64,000 nucleotides of DNA from Pseudonocardia sp. HH130629-09 (GCF_001294645.1 NZ_CP011868.1:124001-188000); one strand, 5' to 3'. Shown: positions 6,845-17,950, counted from the stretch's first letter. Numbers and translations are program-made. The notes: generated by a model from the sequence alone, not told the origin.

Positions 6845-9775
6845 GTGACCACCGACAGCGCCGCGCGTCCCACCACCGCGAGGAGCGAAGGCGGATCGCG
6901 TTCGACCACCGCGTACCGCGCCCTGGAGAACGACCTGCGTGCCGCCATCGGCGGGGAGGTCCGGTTCGACGCGGGCAGCCGTGCGATGTGGTCGGCGGAC
7001 GCCTCGAACTACCGGGGCGTCCCGATCGGAGTGATCGCCCCGCGCGACGCCGCCGACGTCGAGGCCGCCATGGCCGTGTGCCGCGCGCACGACGTCCCGG
7101 TCATGCCGGTCGGGTCCCGCACCTCCATCGCGGGCCAGGCCGTCAACACCGCGGTCGCCGTGGACTTCCGCACGCACATGGACGCGATCCTGTCCGTGGA
7201 CCCCGACGCCCGCACCGCGACCGTGCAGCCCGGCGCCGTCTGCGACGCCGTGCGCGACGTCGGCAAGCCGCACGGGCTGACGTTCGGCCCGGACCCGTCG
7301 ACGCACAACCGCTGCTCGATCGGCGGCATGATCGGCAACAACGCCTGCGGCTCGCACTCGGTGGCCTGGGGCAAGACCGTCGACAACGTCCGCGAGCTGG
7401 AGGTCCTCACCTACCGCGGCGAGCGGATCGTCCTCGGCGGCGAGGGCACCGAGACCGGCGCGATCCCGGACGCGCTGCGCGCACTGGGCACGAGGGTCGC
7501 CGGCGACGTCGAGAAGCACGTGCCCGAGCTGACCCGGCGGGTGTCGGGCTACAACCTCGACCAGCTCGTGCCGGGGAACGTGAACCTGGCGAAGGCACTG
7601 GTCGGCACCGAGGGGACCTGCGCGACGATCCTGTCCGCGACCGTCGACCTGGTCGAGTCCCCGCCCGCCCGCGCGCTGGCCGTGCTCGGCTTCCCGGACG
7701 CCTACCACGCCGCGGACAACGTGATGATCGTCCGCGAGCAGAAGCCGCTGACCATCGAGGGCATGGACGCCGGGCTGATCGCCTCGCTGCGGGCGCTGCG
7801 CCCCGACGAGACGACCAGCCGGATGCTGCCCGAGGGCAAGGGCTGGCTCTACGTCGAGACCGGCGGCGCCACCCGCGCCGAGGCCGAGGCCGCCGCGCAG
7901 GCCGTCGTCGACGCGATGAAGGCCTACACGACCGGCGCCGTCGTCGTCGGTGAGCCGAAGCAGATGGCCGCGCTGTGGAAGGTGCGCGAGGAGGGCGCCG
8001 GGCTGCTGACCCGCTCGCCCGAGGGCGGCGAGGCCTGGCCCGGCTGGGAGGACGCCGCCGTCCCGCCGGAGCGCTTCGGCGCCTACCTGCGCGAGTTCGA
8101 CAAGGTCCTGGAGTCCCACGGCCGCAAGGGCATCTACTACGGCCACTTCGGCGACGGCTGCCTGCACGTGCGGATCGACTTCGACCTGCTCACCAAGCCC
8201 GGTGTGCAGAACTTCCGCGACTTCATGATCGCGGCCGCGGACCTCGTCGTCGCGCACGGCGGGTCGCTGTCCGGCGAGCACGGCGACGGCCAGGCCCGCG
8301 CCGAGCTGCTCCCGCGGATGTACCCGCCGCAGATCATCACCGCCTTCGAGGACTTCACGGGGATCTGGGACCCGGACGACCGGATGAACCCGGGTCGCGT
8401 CGTGCGCCCGGCGACGATGGACGAGAACCTGCGCGTCCAGCTCGGCATGCCGACCATGCCGGACGAGCCGAAGCTGGCCTTCGGCCACGACCGCGGCAGC
8501 TTCCACCGGGCGACCCGGCGCTGCCTGGGTGTCGGCAAGTGCGCCGTCGACACCGGCTCCGGGGTGATGTGCCCCAGCTGGAACGTGACCAAGGAGGAGA
8601 AGCACTCCACCCGCGGCCGCGCCCGGCTGCTGTTCGAGATGGCGAACGGCGAGATCATCACCGACGGCTGGCAGTCCGACGAGGTCGCCGAGTCGCTCGA
8701 CCTGTGCCTGTCCTGCAAGGGCTGCAAGTCCGACTGCCCGGTCGGGGTCGACATGGCCTCGTACAAGACCGAGTTCCTCGCGAACCGCTACCACCGGAAG
8801 CTGCGCCCGCGCACGCACTACTCGATGGGTGCGCTCCCGCGCTGGCTGCGCGCGGTCGGGGTGCTTCCCGCCGCGGCCGTCGACGGGCTGAACCGGCTCG
8901 CGCAGGTCCCGTTCCTGGCGAAGGTCGCGAAGAAGGCGGGCGGCATCGACGCCCGCCGCGCCATCCCGCCGATCGCCCGGGAGACCTACACCGCCCAGGC
9001 CGCCCGCGGGCTGCCCATGTCGACGGTGCCGGACCTCGGTGTTCCGCCCGGCAGCCGCGGCCCGCTGCTGCTGTGGACCGACACCTTCACCGACCACTTC
9101 GACCCGGAGGTCGCCGCCGACGCCGTCGCGGTGCTCACCGGGCTCGGGTACCGGGTTGAGCTGCCCCCGCGCAACGTCTGCTGCGGCCTGACCTGGACCT
9201 CCACCGGCCAGGTCACTGCGGCCCGCCGGGTGCTGGCGCGCAGCCTGCGCGCGATCGGCCCGGCGCTCGACGCCGGGATCCCGGTCGTCGGGCTGGAGCC
9301 GTCCTGCACCGCCGCGCTGCGCAGCGACGCCGCCGAGCTCCTGCCCGACGAGCCCCGGGTGAAGGCCCTGAAGAACCAGGTGTCGACCTTCGCCGAGCTG
9401 CTGGCCCGGCACGCCGACGAGCTGTCCGCCGTCGCGGGCGAGGGCAACGGCGCGGCGCTGGTGCAGATCCACTGCCACCAGCACGCCGAGCTGGGCTCCG
9501 AGCCCGACCGCGCGGTGCTCGCGGCACTCGGCGTCGACGCCACCGTGCTCGACTCCGGCTGCTGCGGCCTGGCCGGCAACTTCGGCTTCGAGGACGGCCA
9601 CTACGACGTCTCGATGGCGTGTGCCGAGCGGGCCCTGCTGCCCGCGGTCCGGGCCGCCGACGAGTCCGTGGCCCTGCTGGCCGACGGCTACTCCTGCCGC
9701 ACCCAGGTCCGCCAGGCCGGCGAACGGGAGCCGGTGCACCTGGCCCAGATCGCGTACCGCGCTCTGCGAGGGTGA
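6845..9775 (+). CDS. FAD-binding and Fe-S-binding oxidoreductase (D-lactate/glycolate dehydrogenase-like fusion)
   Basis: 976 residues. The N-terminal half is a VAO-type FAD domain (residues about 45-290, with GSRTSIAGQ and GGMIGNNACGSHS) and a FAD-oxidase C-terminal domain with a GEHGDGQAR motif. The C-terminal half has cysteines in RRCLGVGKCAVDTG and LCLSCKGCKSDCP, then two CCG-type domains (CCGLTW and SGCCGLAGNFG), as in GlpC/LutA-type electron-transfer proteins. It probably oxidises a 2-hydroxy acid and passes electrons to the membrane quinone pool. The substrate cannot be read from sequence. GTG start with GAGAGGAG upstream. Confidence 0.92.
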   Translation: MTTDSAARPTTARSEGGSRSTTAYRALENDLRAAIGGEVRFDAGSRAMWSADASNYRGVPIGVIAPRDAADVEAAMAVCRAHDVPVMPVGSRTSIAGQAVNTAVAVDFRTHMDAILSVDPDARTATVQPGAVCDAVRDVGKPHGLTFGPDPSTHNRCSIGGMIGNNACGSHSVAWGKTVDNVRELEVLTYRGERIVLGGEGTETGAIPDALRALGTRVAGDVEKHVPELTRRVSGYNLDQLVPGNVNLAKALVGTEGTCATILSATVDLVESPPARALAVLGFPDAYHAADNVMIVREQKPLTIEGMDAGLIASLRALRPDETTSRMLPEGKGWLYVETGGATRAEAEAAAQAVVDAMKAYTTGAVVVGEPKQMAALWKVREEGAGLLTRSPEGGEAWPGWEDAAVPPERFGAYLREFDKVLESHGRKGIYYGHFGDGCLHVRIDFDLLTKPGVQNFRDFMIAAADLVVAHGGSLSGEHGDGQARAELLPRMYPPQIITAFEDFTGIWDPDDRMNPGRVVRPATMDENLRVQLGMPTMPDEPKLAFGHDRGSFHRATRRCLGVGKCAVDTGSGVMCPSWNVTKEEKHSTRGRARLLFEMANGEIITDGWQSDEVAESLDLCLSCKGCKSDCPVGVDMASYKTEFLANRYHRKLRPRTHYSMGALPRWLRAVGVLPAAAVDGLNRLAQVPFLAKVAKKAGGIDARRAIPPIARETYTAQAARGLPMSTVPDLGVPPGSRGPLLLWTDTFTDHFDPEVAADAVAVLTGLGYRVELPPRNVCCGLTWTSTGQVTAARRVLARSLRAIGPALDAGIPVVGLEPSCTAALRSDAAELLPDEPRVKALKNQVSTFAELLARHADELSAVAGEGNGAALVQIHCHQHAELGSEPDRAVLAALGVDATVLDSGCCGLAGNFGFEDGHYDVSMACAERALLPAVRAADESVALLADGYSCRTQVRQAGEREPVHLAQIAYRALRG

Positions 9776-9784
9776 TCGTCGGGA

Positions 9785-9824
9785 GTGAGGGGCCCGGTGC
9801 CGGATCCGGCACCGGACCCCTCAC
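9785..9824 (+). terminator. 40-bp near-perfect palindrome after the FAD/Fe-S gene
   Basis: GTGAGGGG and CCCCTCAC flank a self-complementary CCGGTGCCGGA/TCCGGCACCGG core with one mismatch (9793/9816). It sits 9 nt past the stop at 9775 and before the Shine-Dalgarno of the patatin gene. Confidence 0.65.
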
Positions 9825-9861
9825 CCGTGGTGATCATGCAGGGCGCCGACGAGGAGGACCC

Positions 9862-10707
9862 ATGTCCGACGAGCGACGGGCGCTGGTGCTGGGCGGCGGC
9901 GGGCTGACCGGCATCGCCTGGATGTACGGGCTGCTGGCCGGGCTCCTCGCCGACGGCGTCGACCTGCGGGACGCCGACCTCGTCGTCGGGACCTCGGCGG
10001 GGTCGGTGGTGGGCGCCAACCTGGCGGTCGGGCGTGACCCGGCCGCGCTCGCGCAGACCCAGCTCGCCCCGCCGTCCGGGGAGATCGCCGCGACCCTCGG
10101 GCTGCGGCTCGCGGTCCGCTACGGCCTTGCCGCGCTCGCCGGCCCGCGCGACGCGACCCGGGTGCGGGCCCGGATCGGCCGCCTCGCCCTCGACGCCGAG
10201 ACGGTGCCGGAGGCGGATCGGATCGCGGTGATCCGGTCCCGGCTCGACGGCGCCGACTGGCCTGCCGACCGGGACCTGCGGGTGACCGCCGTCGACGCCC
10301 ACACCGGCGCGTTCCGGGCCTTCGGCCGCGACGACGGCGTCGAGCTCGCCACCGCGGTCGCCGCCAGCTGCGCGGTGCCCGGCGTGTGGCCGCCGGTCAC
10401 GGCCGCGGGCACCCGCTGGATCGACGGCGGGGCCCGCTCGGCCGCCAACGCCGACCTCGCCGCCGGGTACGCCCGCGTCGTCGTCATCGCGCCGCTCTCC
10501 CTGGGGCTCGGCGGGGCCGGGACGCCGCGGGTGCAGGCCGAGGCGCTCGGCGCGCTGGCCCGGGTCGCCGTCGTCGAGCCGGACCGGCGTTCGCGCCGGG
10601 CGTTCGGCCGCAACCCGCTCGACCCGGCCCGCCGTCCCGCGTCGGCGCGGGCCGGCCGGGCGCAGGCGGCGGACGTCGCCGCCGAGGTCGCACGGGTCTG
10701 GCGCTGA
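9862..10707 (+). CDS. Patatin-like phospholipase
   Basis: 281 residues with an oxyanion loop GGGG at 11-14, the nucleophile elbow GTSAG at 43-47 and the catalytic-dyad Asp in DGG at 188-190. This is a complete Ser-Asp dyad for lipid acyl-ester hydrolysis. No signal peptide is visible, so it is probably cytoplasmic. GAGGAGG lies 7 nt before ATG 9862. The terminator-like palindrome upstream suggests separate transcription from the dehydrogenase. Confidence 0.88.
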   Translation: MSDERRALVLGGGGLTGIAWMYGLLAGLLADGVDLRDADLVVGTSAGSVVGANLAVGRDPAALAQTQLAPPSGEIAATLGLRLAVRYGLAALAGPRDATRVRARIGRLALDAETVPEADRIAVIRSRLDGADWPADRDLRVTAVDAHTGAFRAFGRDDGVELATAVAASCAVPGVWPPVTAAGTRWIDGGARSAANADLAAGYARVVVIAPLSLGLGGAGTPRVQAEALGALARVAVVEPDRRSRRAFGRNPLDPARRPASARAGRAQAADVAAEVARVWR

Positions 10708-10783
10708 GCCGGGCCCGCATTCCCGCCGGAGACGGATCCCACGGGCCGGTATGAGCGCTCGCCGGTGCGGGTAGCCGACGGAC

Positions 10784-11608
10784 ATGACTGTTCCCACGAT
10801 CAAGCTGAACGACGGCCGGCAGATCCCGCAGCTCGGTTTCGGTGTCTTCCAGATCGAGCCCGGTGACACCGCGGACAAGGTCAAGGCGGCCCTGGACCTC
10901 GGCTACCGCCACATCGACACCGCGCAGACGTACGGCAACGAGGAAGGCGTCGGCAAGGCCGTCGCCGACTCCGGCATCCCGCGCGATGAGCTGTGGATCA
11001 CCACCAAGCTGAACAACGACGGGCACAGCCGCGAGGCCGCGGTCCGCAAGCTCGACGAGAGCCTCACCAAGCTCGGCCTCGACCACGTGGACCTCTACCT
11101 GATCCACTGGCCGCAGCCGAAGCAGGACCGCTACGTCGAGACCTGGCAGGGCCTCGAGGACGCGCAGAAGGCGGGCAAGGCGCTGTCCATCGGCGTCTCG
11201 AACTTCCAGACCGACCACCTCGACCGGCTGGCGAAGGAGACCTCCACGGTCCCGGCGGTCAACCAGATCGAGTTCCACCCGCGCCTGGTGCAGCGCGAGC
11301 TGCGCGAGTACCTCCAGCAGCACGACATCGCGCTGGAGGCGTGGAGCCCGATCGGCCAGGGCAAGGGACTGCTCGAGGCGCCCGAGCTGACGGAGATCGC
11401 CGAGCGGGTCGGCAAGTCCGCCGCGCAGGTCGTGCTCCGCTGGCACATCCAGCTCGGGAACATCGTGTTCCCGAAGTCGAACAACCCGGAGCGCATCAAG
11501 GAGAACTTCGAGATCTTCGACTTCGCGCTGAGCGAGGACGACATCGCCGCGGTGGAGAAGCTCCACACCGGCGAGCGCATCGGCCCGGACCCCGACGACT
11601 TCGGCTGA
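10784..11608 (+). CDS. Aldo/keto reductase
   Basis: 274-residue NADPH-dependent TIM-barrel oxidoreductase. The catalytic tetrad is visible: D45 and Y50 in HIDTAQTYGNE, K75 in ITTKL and H108 in LIHWPQP. The C-terminal cofactor motif VFPKSNNPERIKEN is present. It resembles the 2,5-diketo-gluconate reductase type, but the physiological carbonyl substrate is not predictable. Confidence 0.93.
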   Translation: MTVPTIKLNDGRQIPQLGFGVFQIEPGDTADKVKAALDLGYRHIDTAQTYGNEEGVGKAVADSGIPRDELWITTKLNNDGHSREAAVRKLDESLTKLGLDHVDLYLIHWPQPKQDRYVETWQGLEDAQKAGKALSIGVSNFQTDHLDRLAKETSTVPAVNQIEFHPRLVQRELREYLQQHDIALEAWSPIGQGKGLLEAPELTEIAERVGKSAAQVVLRWHIQLGNIVFPKSNNPERIKENFEIFDFALSEDDIAAVEKLHTGERIGPDPDDFG

Positions 11609-11626
11609 TCCGCTCCCCACGACACC

Positions 11627-11662
11627 ACGGCCCGGCCCCCTCGCGCAGGGGAGCCGGGCCGT
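11627..11662 (+). terminator. Hairpin after the aldo/keto reductase
   Basis: ACGGCCCGGC (11627-11636) pairs with GCCGGGCCGT (11653-11662). An inner CCCCT/AGGGG pair closes a CGCGC loop, with one bulged A. Confidence 0.65.
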
Positions 11663-11778
11663 CGTCGCGAGGAGAGTGATGCGTGTCACTCCAGCTGTTT
11701 CCGGTGGGCACGGCGCCGGTCGTCACCCGACGGGGGCCCGACCCGGGGCGAACCGGTGGACGTGGGCGCACACGTCCG

Positions 11779-11784
11779 TACGGT
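11779..11784 (+). promoter_or_regulatory. -10 hexamer of the IscA-like gene, leaderless arrangement
   Basis: TACGGT lies 7 nt before ATG 11792, with no Shine-Dalgarno between them. Confidence 0.45.
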
Positions 11785-11791
11785 CGGGACG

Positions 11792-12109
11792 ATGTTGGCG
11801 ATCACCGAGAACGCCGCCGAGGCGATCAAGACCCTGAGCACCGACGCCGAGCTGCCCGAGGACGGGGGCCTGCGCATCTCCGCGCCGGACCCGGCGCAGG
11901 GGCTGGAGCTGGCCCTCGCGCAGGCGGGCGACGCGCAGGACACCGTGCTGCGCGGTGAGGGCATCACCGTCTTCCTCGAGCCGGCCGCGGCGGCGTTGCT
12001 GGACGACAAGGTCCTCGACGTCCAGCCCGTCGCGACCGAGCAGGGCGAGCAGGAGCTGCGCTTCGCGATCGTCGAGCAGTCCGAGGACGCGGACGCCCCG
12101 CAGACCTGA
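11792..12109 (+). CDS. IscA/HesB-fold protein lacking all cysteines
   Basis: 105 residues. The N-terminal ITENAAEAIK and the GLRIS strand fit the Fe-S biosynthesis (HesB/IscA) fold, but the protein contains no cysteine. It therefore cannot be a conventional A-type Fe-S carrier, which uses three conserved Cys. Similar Cys-less relatives occur in actinobacteria, sometimes annotated as adhesin-like. Function unknown. ATG 11792 is preferred to an upstream in-frame GTG because a -10 hexamer ends 7 nt before it. Confidence 0.8.
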   Translation: MLAITENAAEAIKTLSTDAELPEDGGLRISAPDPAQGLELALAQAGDAQDTVLRGEGITVFLEPAAAALLDDKVLDVQPVATEQGEQELRFAIVEQSEDADAPQT

Positions 12110-12128
12110 CCCCCCGCCCCGACCGCGT

Positions 12129-12159
12129 CGTGGCCCCACCGGACACCGGTGGGGCCACG
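12129..12159. terminator. Bidirectional terminator between convergent genes
   Basis: A perfect 14-bp stem (12129-12142 with 12146-12159) has a 3-nt loop. It lies between the ends of the IscA-like gene (plus) and the ABC-F gene (minus). Confidence 0.75.
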
Positions 12160-12175
12160 GTCGTCCCAGAGCGAC

Positions 12176-13822
<1,647 letters not shown>

Positions 13823-13842
13823 GTCGAGCGCAGACGCTACCC

Positions 13843-14577
13843 CTACAGGTTCGCCCCGAAGAGGCGGTGCAGGGCCTCCCAGTGCCGATGCTCGGCGTCG
13901 TCGTCGTGGGTGGGGGCGTCCGGCACCGCGAAACCGTGCGCGGCCGGGTAGGTCTCCAGGGTCGCCGACACCCCGGCGGCGGAGAACGCGTCGGCGAGGC
14001 GCTGCTTCTGCTCGTCGGGGAAGGAGGAGTCGTCGGTCGCGCCGGCCACGTACACCTCGGCCCGGATGCGGTCGGCGAGCCGGTGCACGCTGGCCGGGTC
14101 GTCGGTGGCGAGGTTGCCGCCGTGGAACGACGCCGCGGCCGCGACCCGCTCAGGCTGGGTCGCCGCGGTGCGCAGGCTCATCACCCCGCCCATGCAGTAG
14201 CCGGTGGTGCCGACCGCCCTGCCGTGGACCTCGGGGCGCGCCAGCAGCGCGGTCACCCAGGCCTCGGCGTCGGCCGCCACGAGCTCGGGCGTCAGCGACC
14301 GCACCATGCCCATCAGCCGTTCCCGCTCGGGCTGGTCGGAGAACACGGTGGCGAAGTCGAACGGGGCCCAGTCGCCGTGCCGGTGGTAGACGTCGGGCAG
14401 CAGCACCGCGTAGCCCAGCGACGCCAGGTGCGCGGCCATGTCGTGGATGGCCGGCCGGACACCGCCGGCGTCGGGGTAGAGGATCACGCCCGGCCACGGG
14501 CCGTCGCCGTCGGGGGTGTGCAGCCAGGCGGCGGCGTCGCCGTCGGGGGTGCTGATCCTTAAGTCGGTGCGCGACAT
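13843..14577 (-). CDS. Dienelactone hydrolase family protein
   Basis: Alpha/beta hydrolase of 244 residues. The nucleophile is C128 in GYCMGG, with H214 in AAHGF and an Asp near 182 completing a Cys-Asp-His triad as in carboxymethylenebutenolidase. The natural ester or lactone is unknown. GGAGAA precedes ATG 14577. It ends 20 nt before the ABC-F start and reads in the same direction, so the two may be co-transcribed. Confidence 0.9.
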   Translation of the reverse strand: MSRTDLRISTPDGDAAAWLHTPDGDGPWPGVILYPDAGGVRPAIHDMAAHLASLGYAVLLPDVYHRHGDWAPFDFATVFSDQPERERLMGMVRSLTPELVAADAEAWVTALLARPEVHGRAVGTTGYCMGGVMSLRTAATQPERVAAAASFHGGNLATDDPASVHRLADRIRAEVYVAGATDDSSFPDEQKQRLADAFSAAGVSATLETYPAAHGFAVPDAPTHDDDAEHRHWEALHRLFGANL

Positions 14578-14889
14578 TTCTCCGGCCTCCCGGTGATGAA
14601 CGACGGGTCGACCCCGTTCTACGCCCGGCGAACCGCGTCCGCCCGAGCGCGACGCGGTTCGGGCGGTACGTACCGGATCAGGTCCTGGGCGGCGCGGTCC
14701 TGATCGCCCAGAACCCGCGGTGTTCCGGCTTGCCGGGCTCGGACACGGTCCCTCCCCATCGACGGACTTCTGCGCCTGCGTCACGGTAGGGCCCTCGTGG
14801 GATGGTTTCACCGGTTCCGGCCGGATCGGTACCGGCCTGGTGCGGACCGCGGTCACCGCGCCGGTACCGTCGTCGCGAGGGGTGATGGG
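14578..14889. other. Divergent intergenic region upstream of menD
   Basis: No gene is seen in these 312 bases. An 11-bp inverted repeat (CGAACCGCGTC, 14629-14639, with 14651-14661) is the main structure. A TACCGT hexamer at 14865-14870 is a plausible menD -10 and would give a short leader carrying GAGGGG before the GTG start. Confidence 0.4.
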
Positions 14890-16578
14890 GTGAACGGCTC
14901 GACCGCGCAGGCGCGCGTCCTCGTCGACGAGCTGGCGCGAGCCGGTGTCACCGACGCGGTCCTGTGCCCCGGATCCCGCAACGCACCACCCGCGTTCGCG
15001 CTGGCCCGGGCCGACGCGTGCGGCACGGTCCGGCTGCACGTGCGCATCGACGAGCGCGCCGCGGGCTTCCTCGCGCTGGGCCTGTCGCTGGCGTCGGGCC
15101 GCCCGGTCCCGGTCGTCGTCACGTCCGGGACGGCGGCGGCGAACCTGCACCCCGCGGTGCTGGAGGCGTCGCACTCGGGGGTCCCCCTGCTGGTCCTGAC
15201 CGCGGACCGGCCGCCGGAGCTGGTCGGCACCGGCGCCAGCCAGACCGTGGACCAGTCCGGCCTGTACGGCGGCGCGGTGCGCTGGGCCGGCGCGCTGCCG
15301 GTGCCGTTGGGCAGCACCGAGCCGGAGGCGCGGCGCTGGCGGGCGGTCGTCGCGCGGATGCTCGCCGCGGCCACCGGTGCCGGCGCGGGTGCCCCCGGCC
15401 CGGTGCACCTGGACCTGCCCTACACCGACCCGCTCGTGCCCGACGACGACCCGGCCGGGCCGGGCACCGGGCAGCACGACGCCGGTCCGGCGGGCACGGA
15501 CCTGCCCGCCGGGCGACCCGGTGGCGCGCCCTGGACCGCGGTGTCCCGCCCGGTCCGCACGCTGCCGCCGCTGGAGCTGGACCCGGGGGCGCGCACGCTC
15601 GTCGTCGCCGGGGCGGGCGGGCCCGCGCCGGACCCCGCGCTGCTCGGCGGGGCCCCGCTGGTCGCGGAGCCGTCCTCGCGCTGGTGGCCGCACACGCTGC
15701 GCACCGGCCCGTGGCTGCTCGGCCGCCCCGGGCTGCGCCCCGCCCAGGTCGTCGTGCTCGGCAGGCCCACCCTGCACCGGGGGGTCGCCGCGCTGCTGGC
15801 CGACCCGTCGGTGGCGGTGTTCGCCGACCCCGGCCCGGACGGCGCTCCGTGGACCGACGTCGCCGGCACGGTCCGGGCCGTCGGCGCGCTGCCCGCGCTG
15901 TCCCCGTCCGAGGACTGGGTGCGGTCCTGGCGCGACGCGGACCGGGTCGCGGCCACGTCCCTCGACGCCGCGCTCGACGACGGTACCGCCGCGGGTGCGC
16001 CCGGCCTGCGGCTGGCCCGCGACCTGGTCGCCGCCCAGCCCGACGGCGGGCAGCTCGTCCTCGGCTCGTCGAACCCGGTGCGCGACGTCGCGTTGGCCGC
16101 CGTGCCCCGCCCCGGGCTCACCGTGCGGTCCAACCGCGGCGTCGCGGGCATCGACGGGACGGTGTCGACGGCCCTCGGCGCCGCGCTCGCGCACCCGGGC
16201 CCGACGGCGCTGCTGCTCGGCGACCTCACGCTGCTGCACGACACCACCGGGCTGGTCGTCGGACCGGGGGAGCCGTCCCCGGACCTGACCGTCACCGTCC
16301 TCGACGACGACGGCGGCGGCATCTTCCACCTGCTCGAACAGGGCGGCCCGGCGCACGCCCACGCCTTCGAGCGGGTCTTCGGCACGCCGACCGGGGCGGA
16401 CGTCGTCGCGCTGGCCCGGGCGGCGGGCTGGGCGGCGACCGACTGGGGCGGCGACGCGTGGGAGCTCGCGGCCCGGCCCGGTTCGGGACGGCGGCTGGTC
16501 CGGGTCGCGGCGCGCCGCGACGGGCTGCGCGACGCGCACGCCGGGCTCCGCCGGACGCTCGCCGCGGCGCTCGACTGA
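14890..16578 (+). CDS. menD: MenD, SEPHCHC synthase
   Basis: Thiamine-diphosphate enzyme of 562 residues that condenses isochorismate with 2-oxoglutarate. The start CPGSRNAPPAFAL is the isochorismate/PYR-domain signature, and TSGTAAANLHPAV contains conserved substrate and cofactor contacts. The TPP/Mg site is GDLTLLHD ... DDDGGGIF in the C-terminal domain. The GTG at 14890 gives the family-typical N-terminus. The in-frame ATG at 14797 would add an unlikely Arg-rich leader. It is convergent with the isochorismate synthase that makes its substrate. Confidence 0.95.
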   Translation: MNGSTAQARVLVDELARAGVTDAVLCPGSRNAPPAFALARADACGTVRLHVRIDERAAGFLALGLSLASGRPVPVVVTSGTAAANLHPAVLEASHSGVPLLVLTADRPPELVGTGASQTVDQSGLYGGAVRWAGALPVPLGSTEPEARRWRAVVARMLAAATGAGAGAPGPVHLDLPYTDPLVPDDDPAGPGTGQHDAGPAGTDLPAGRPGGAPWTAVSRPVRTLPPLELDPGARTLVVAGAGGPAPDPALLGGAPLVAEPSSRWWPHTLRTGPWLLGRPGLRPAQVVVLGRPTLHRGVAALLADPSVAVFADPGPDGAPWTDVAGTVRAVGALPALSPSEDWVRSWRDADRVAATSLDAALDDGTAAGAPGLRLARDLVAAQPDGGQLVLGSSNPVRDVALAAVPRPGLTVRSNRGVAGIDGTVSTALGAALAHPGPTALLLGDLTLLHDTTGLVVGPGEPSPDLTVTVLDDDGGGIFHLLEQGGPAHAHAFERVFGTPTGADVVALARAAGWAATDWGGDAWELAARPGSGRRLVRVAARRDGLRDAHAGLRRTLAAALD

Positions 16579-16615
16579 GCCCTCCGGGCCCGCGTCGCGG
16601 CCGGTCTGGGCTCAG
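16575..16615. terminator. Hairpin spanning both convergent stop codons
   Basis: CTGAGCCC (16575-16582) pairs with GGGCTCAG (16608-16615). The arms contain the stop codons of menD (plus) and isochorismate synthase (minus). The GC-rich interior can extend the fold. Confidence 0.45.
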
Positions 16616-17868
16616 CCCTCCAGGGACTCGCGGACCGCGCGCATCTTGGCGGCGGCCTCGCGCACCTCGCCGTCGGGATCGGAGTCGGCGACGATCCCGC
16701 ACCCGGCGAACAGCCGTGCCGTGCGTCCCTGGAGTTCCGCGCAGCGCAGCGCGATGCCCATCTCGCCGGCGCCCTCGGCGTCGACCCAGCCGACCGGGCC
16801 CGCGTAGCGGCCGCGGTCGAGACCCTCGATCTCGGAGATCAGCCCCGTCGCGTCCGGGGTCGGGGTGCCGCCGACGGCGGCGGTCGGGTGCACGGCGCCG
16901 ACCAGCGTCAGCAGCGACGCGGGCCGGGACGGGTCGAGGCGGGCGTGCACGTCGCTGGACAGGTGCGAGACGTTCGGGAGGGTGAGCACCGTCGGCGCGT
17001 CCGGCACGTGCAGCTCGGCCACCAGCGGGCGCAGCGACTCGGCGAGGGAGTCCACGGCGTAGGTGTGCTCGCGGCGGTCCTTCGACGAGCCGATCAGCGC
17101 GCCCGCGGTGTCGGCGTCCGGTCCGGACCCGGGCCACATCGTGCCGGCCAGCACCCGCGACTCCACGGTGCGCCCGCGCAGCCGCAGCAGCAGCTCGGGG
17201 GTGGCACCGACCAGGCCGTCGACGGCGTAGCTCCAGCACGTGGGGTAGCGCCGGGCCAGCCCGCGGAGCAGGAACCGTGGATCCAGCGGGCGGTCGGCGA
17301 CGGCGAGCAGGTCGTGCGCGAGCACCACCTTCTCCAGCTCCCCGTCGCGCATCCGCCCGACCGCCGAGGCGACGGCGGCCCGGTACCGGTGCGCGGAGAC
17401 CTGGCCGTCGGCGTAGCGCAGCCGTCCGCTGGGACGCACCGGCGACGGGACCGGCAGCCTGCCGGGAGTCTCCGGGGCGTCGGCGGTGGTGATCTCGGTG
17501 ATCCAGGCTCGGTGCCCGCGCCGTCCCACGATCACCCGCGGGACGACGAGCACCGAGCCCGGGCAGCCGTCGGCGAAGGTGAACGAGGCGAACGCGAGGG
17601 CGCCGGTGCCGGGGAGGCGGACGTCGTCGTAGCCGGCGCCGGTGTCGAGCCGGTCGACCACACGGCGCCACCAGCGGTCGGCCTCGGTGAAGCGTTCGGG
17701 CCCCGACGCGGTGAACCGGGCGACCTCGCCCCAGCCGACCACGCCCTCGCCGTCGCGCACCCAGGACAGCGCCCCGGCGTCGGCGGGCAGCACGTCCAGC
17801 AGCCGCCCGTCGAGTCGCAGGGGGCGTGTCCGGACGCGCAACGCGGTGCTGGCCGGTGCGACGGTCAC
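16612..17868 (-). CDS. menF: Isochorismate synthase (MenF/EntC type)
   Basis: Chorismate-binding enzyme of 418 residues. C-terminal family motifs are AGTMWPG, KDRREHTYAVD, the GTPTPDATGLISEIEGLDRG substrate region and MGIALRCAEL. It converts chorismate to isochorismate, the substrate of the adjacent MenD. Genomic pairing with menD points to menaquinone rather than siderophore synthesis. The GTG at 17868 is chosen because TACTCT lies exactly 6 nt before it. An upstream in-frame ATG at 17922 would lie beyond that hexamer. Confidence 0.88.
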   Translation of the reverse strand: MTVAPASTALRVRTRPLRLDGRLLDVLPADAGALSWVRDGEGVVGWGEVARFTASGPERFTEADRWWRRVVDRLDTGAGYDDVRLPGTGALAFASFTFADGCPGSVLVVPRVIVGRRGHRAWITEITTADAPETPGRLPVPSPVRPSGRLRYADGQVSAHRYRAAVASAVGRMRDGELEKVVLAHDLLAVADRPLDPRFLLRGLARRYPTCWSYAVDGLVGATPELLLRLRGRTVESRVLAGTMWPGSGPDADTAGALIGSSKDRREHTYAVDSLAESLRPLVAELHVPDAPTVLTLPNVSHLSSDVHARLDPSRPASLLTLVGAVHPTAAVGGTPTPDATGLISEIEGLDRGRYAGPVGWVDAEGAGEMGIALRCAELQGRTARLFAGCGIVADSDPDGEVREAAAKMRAVRESLEG

Positions 17869-17874
17869 CCTTCG

Positions 17875-17880
17875 AGAGTA
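17875..17880 (-). promoter_or_regulatory. -10 hexamer of isochorismate synthase, leaderless arrangement
   Basis: TACTCT on the minus strand, 6 nt before GTG 17868. Confidence 0.45.
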
Positions 17881-17950
17881 GGCAACCTCCGCCGGGGAGG
17901 CTGGCGTGAGGGGGCGAGGCACCGGACACCCCCGGGTGTCGGCGCGATCC

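Noticed and set aside
6545..9739. A 1,064-codon open frame on the minus strand
   Set aside because: Antisense to the FAD/Fe-S dehydrogenase. Its Val/Gly/Arg/His-rich, repeat-like composition is the usual mirror of high-GC coding DNA, with no family motif.
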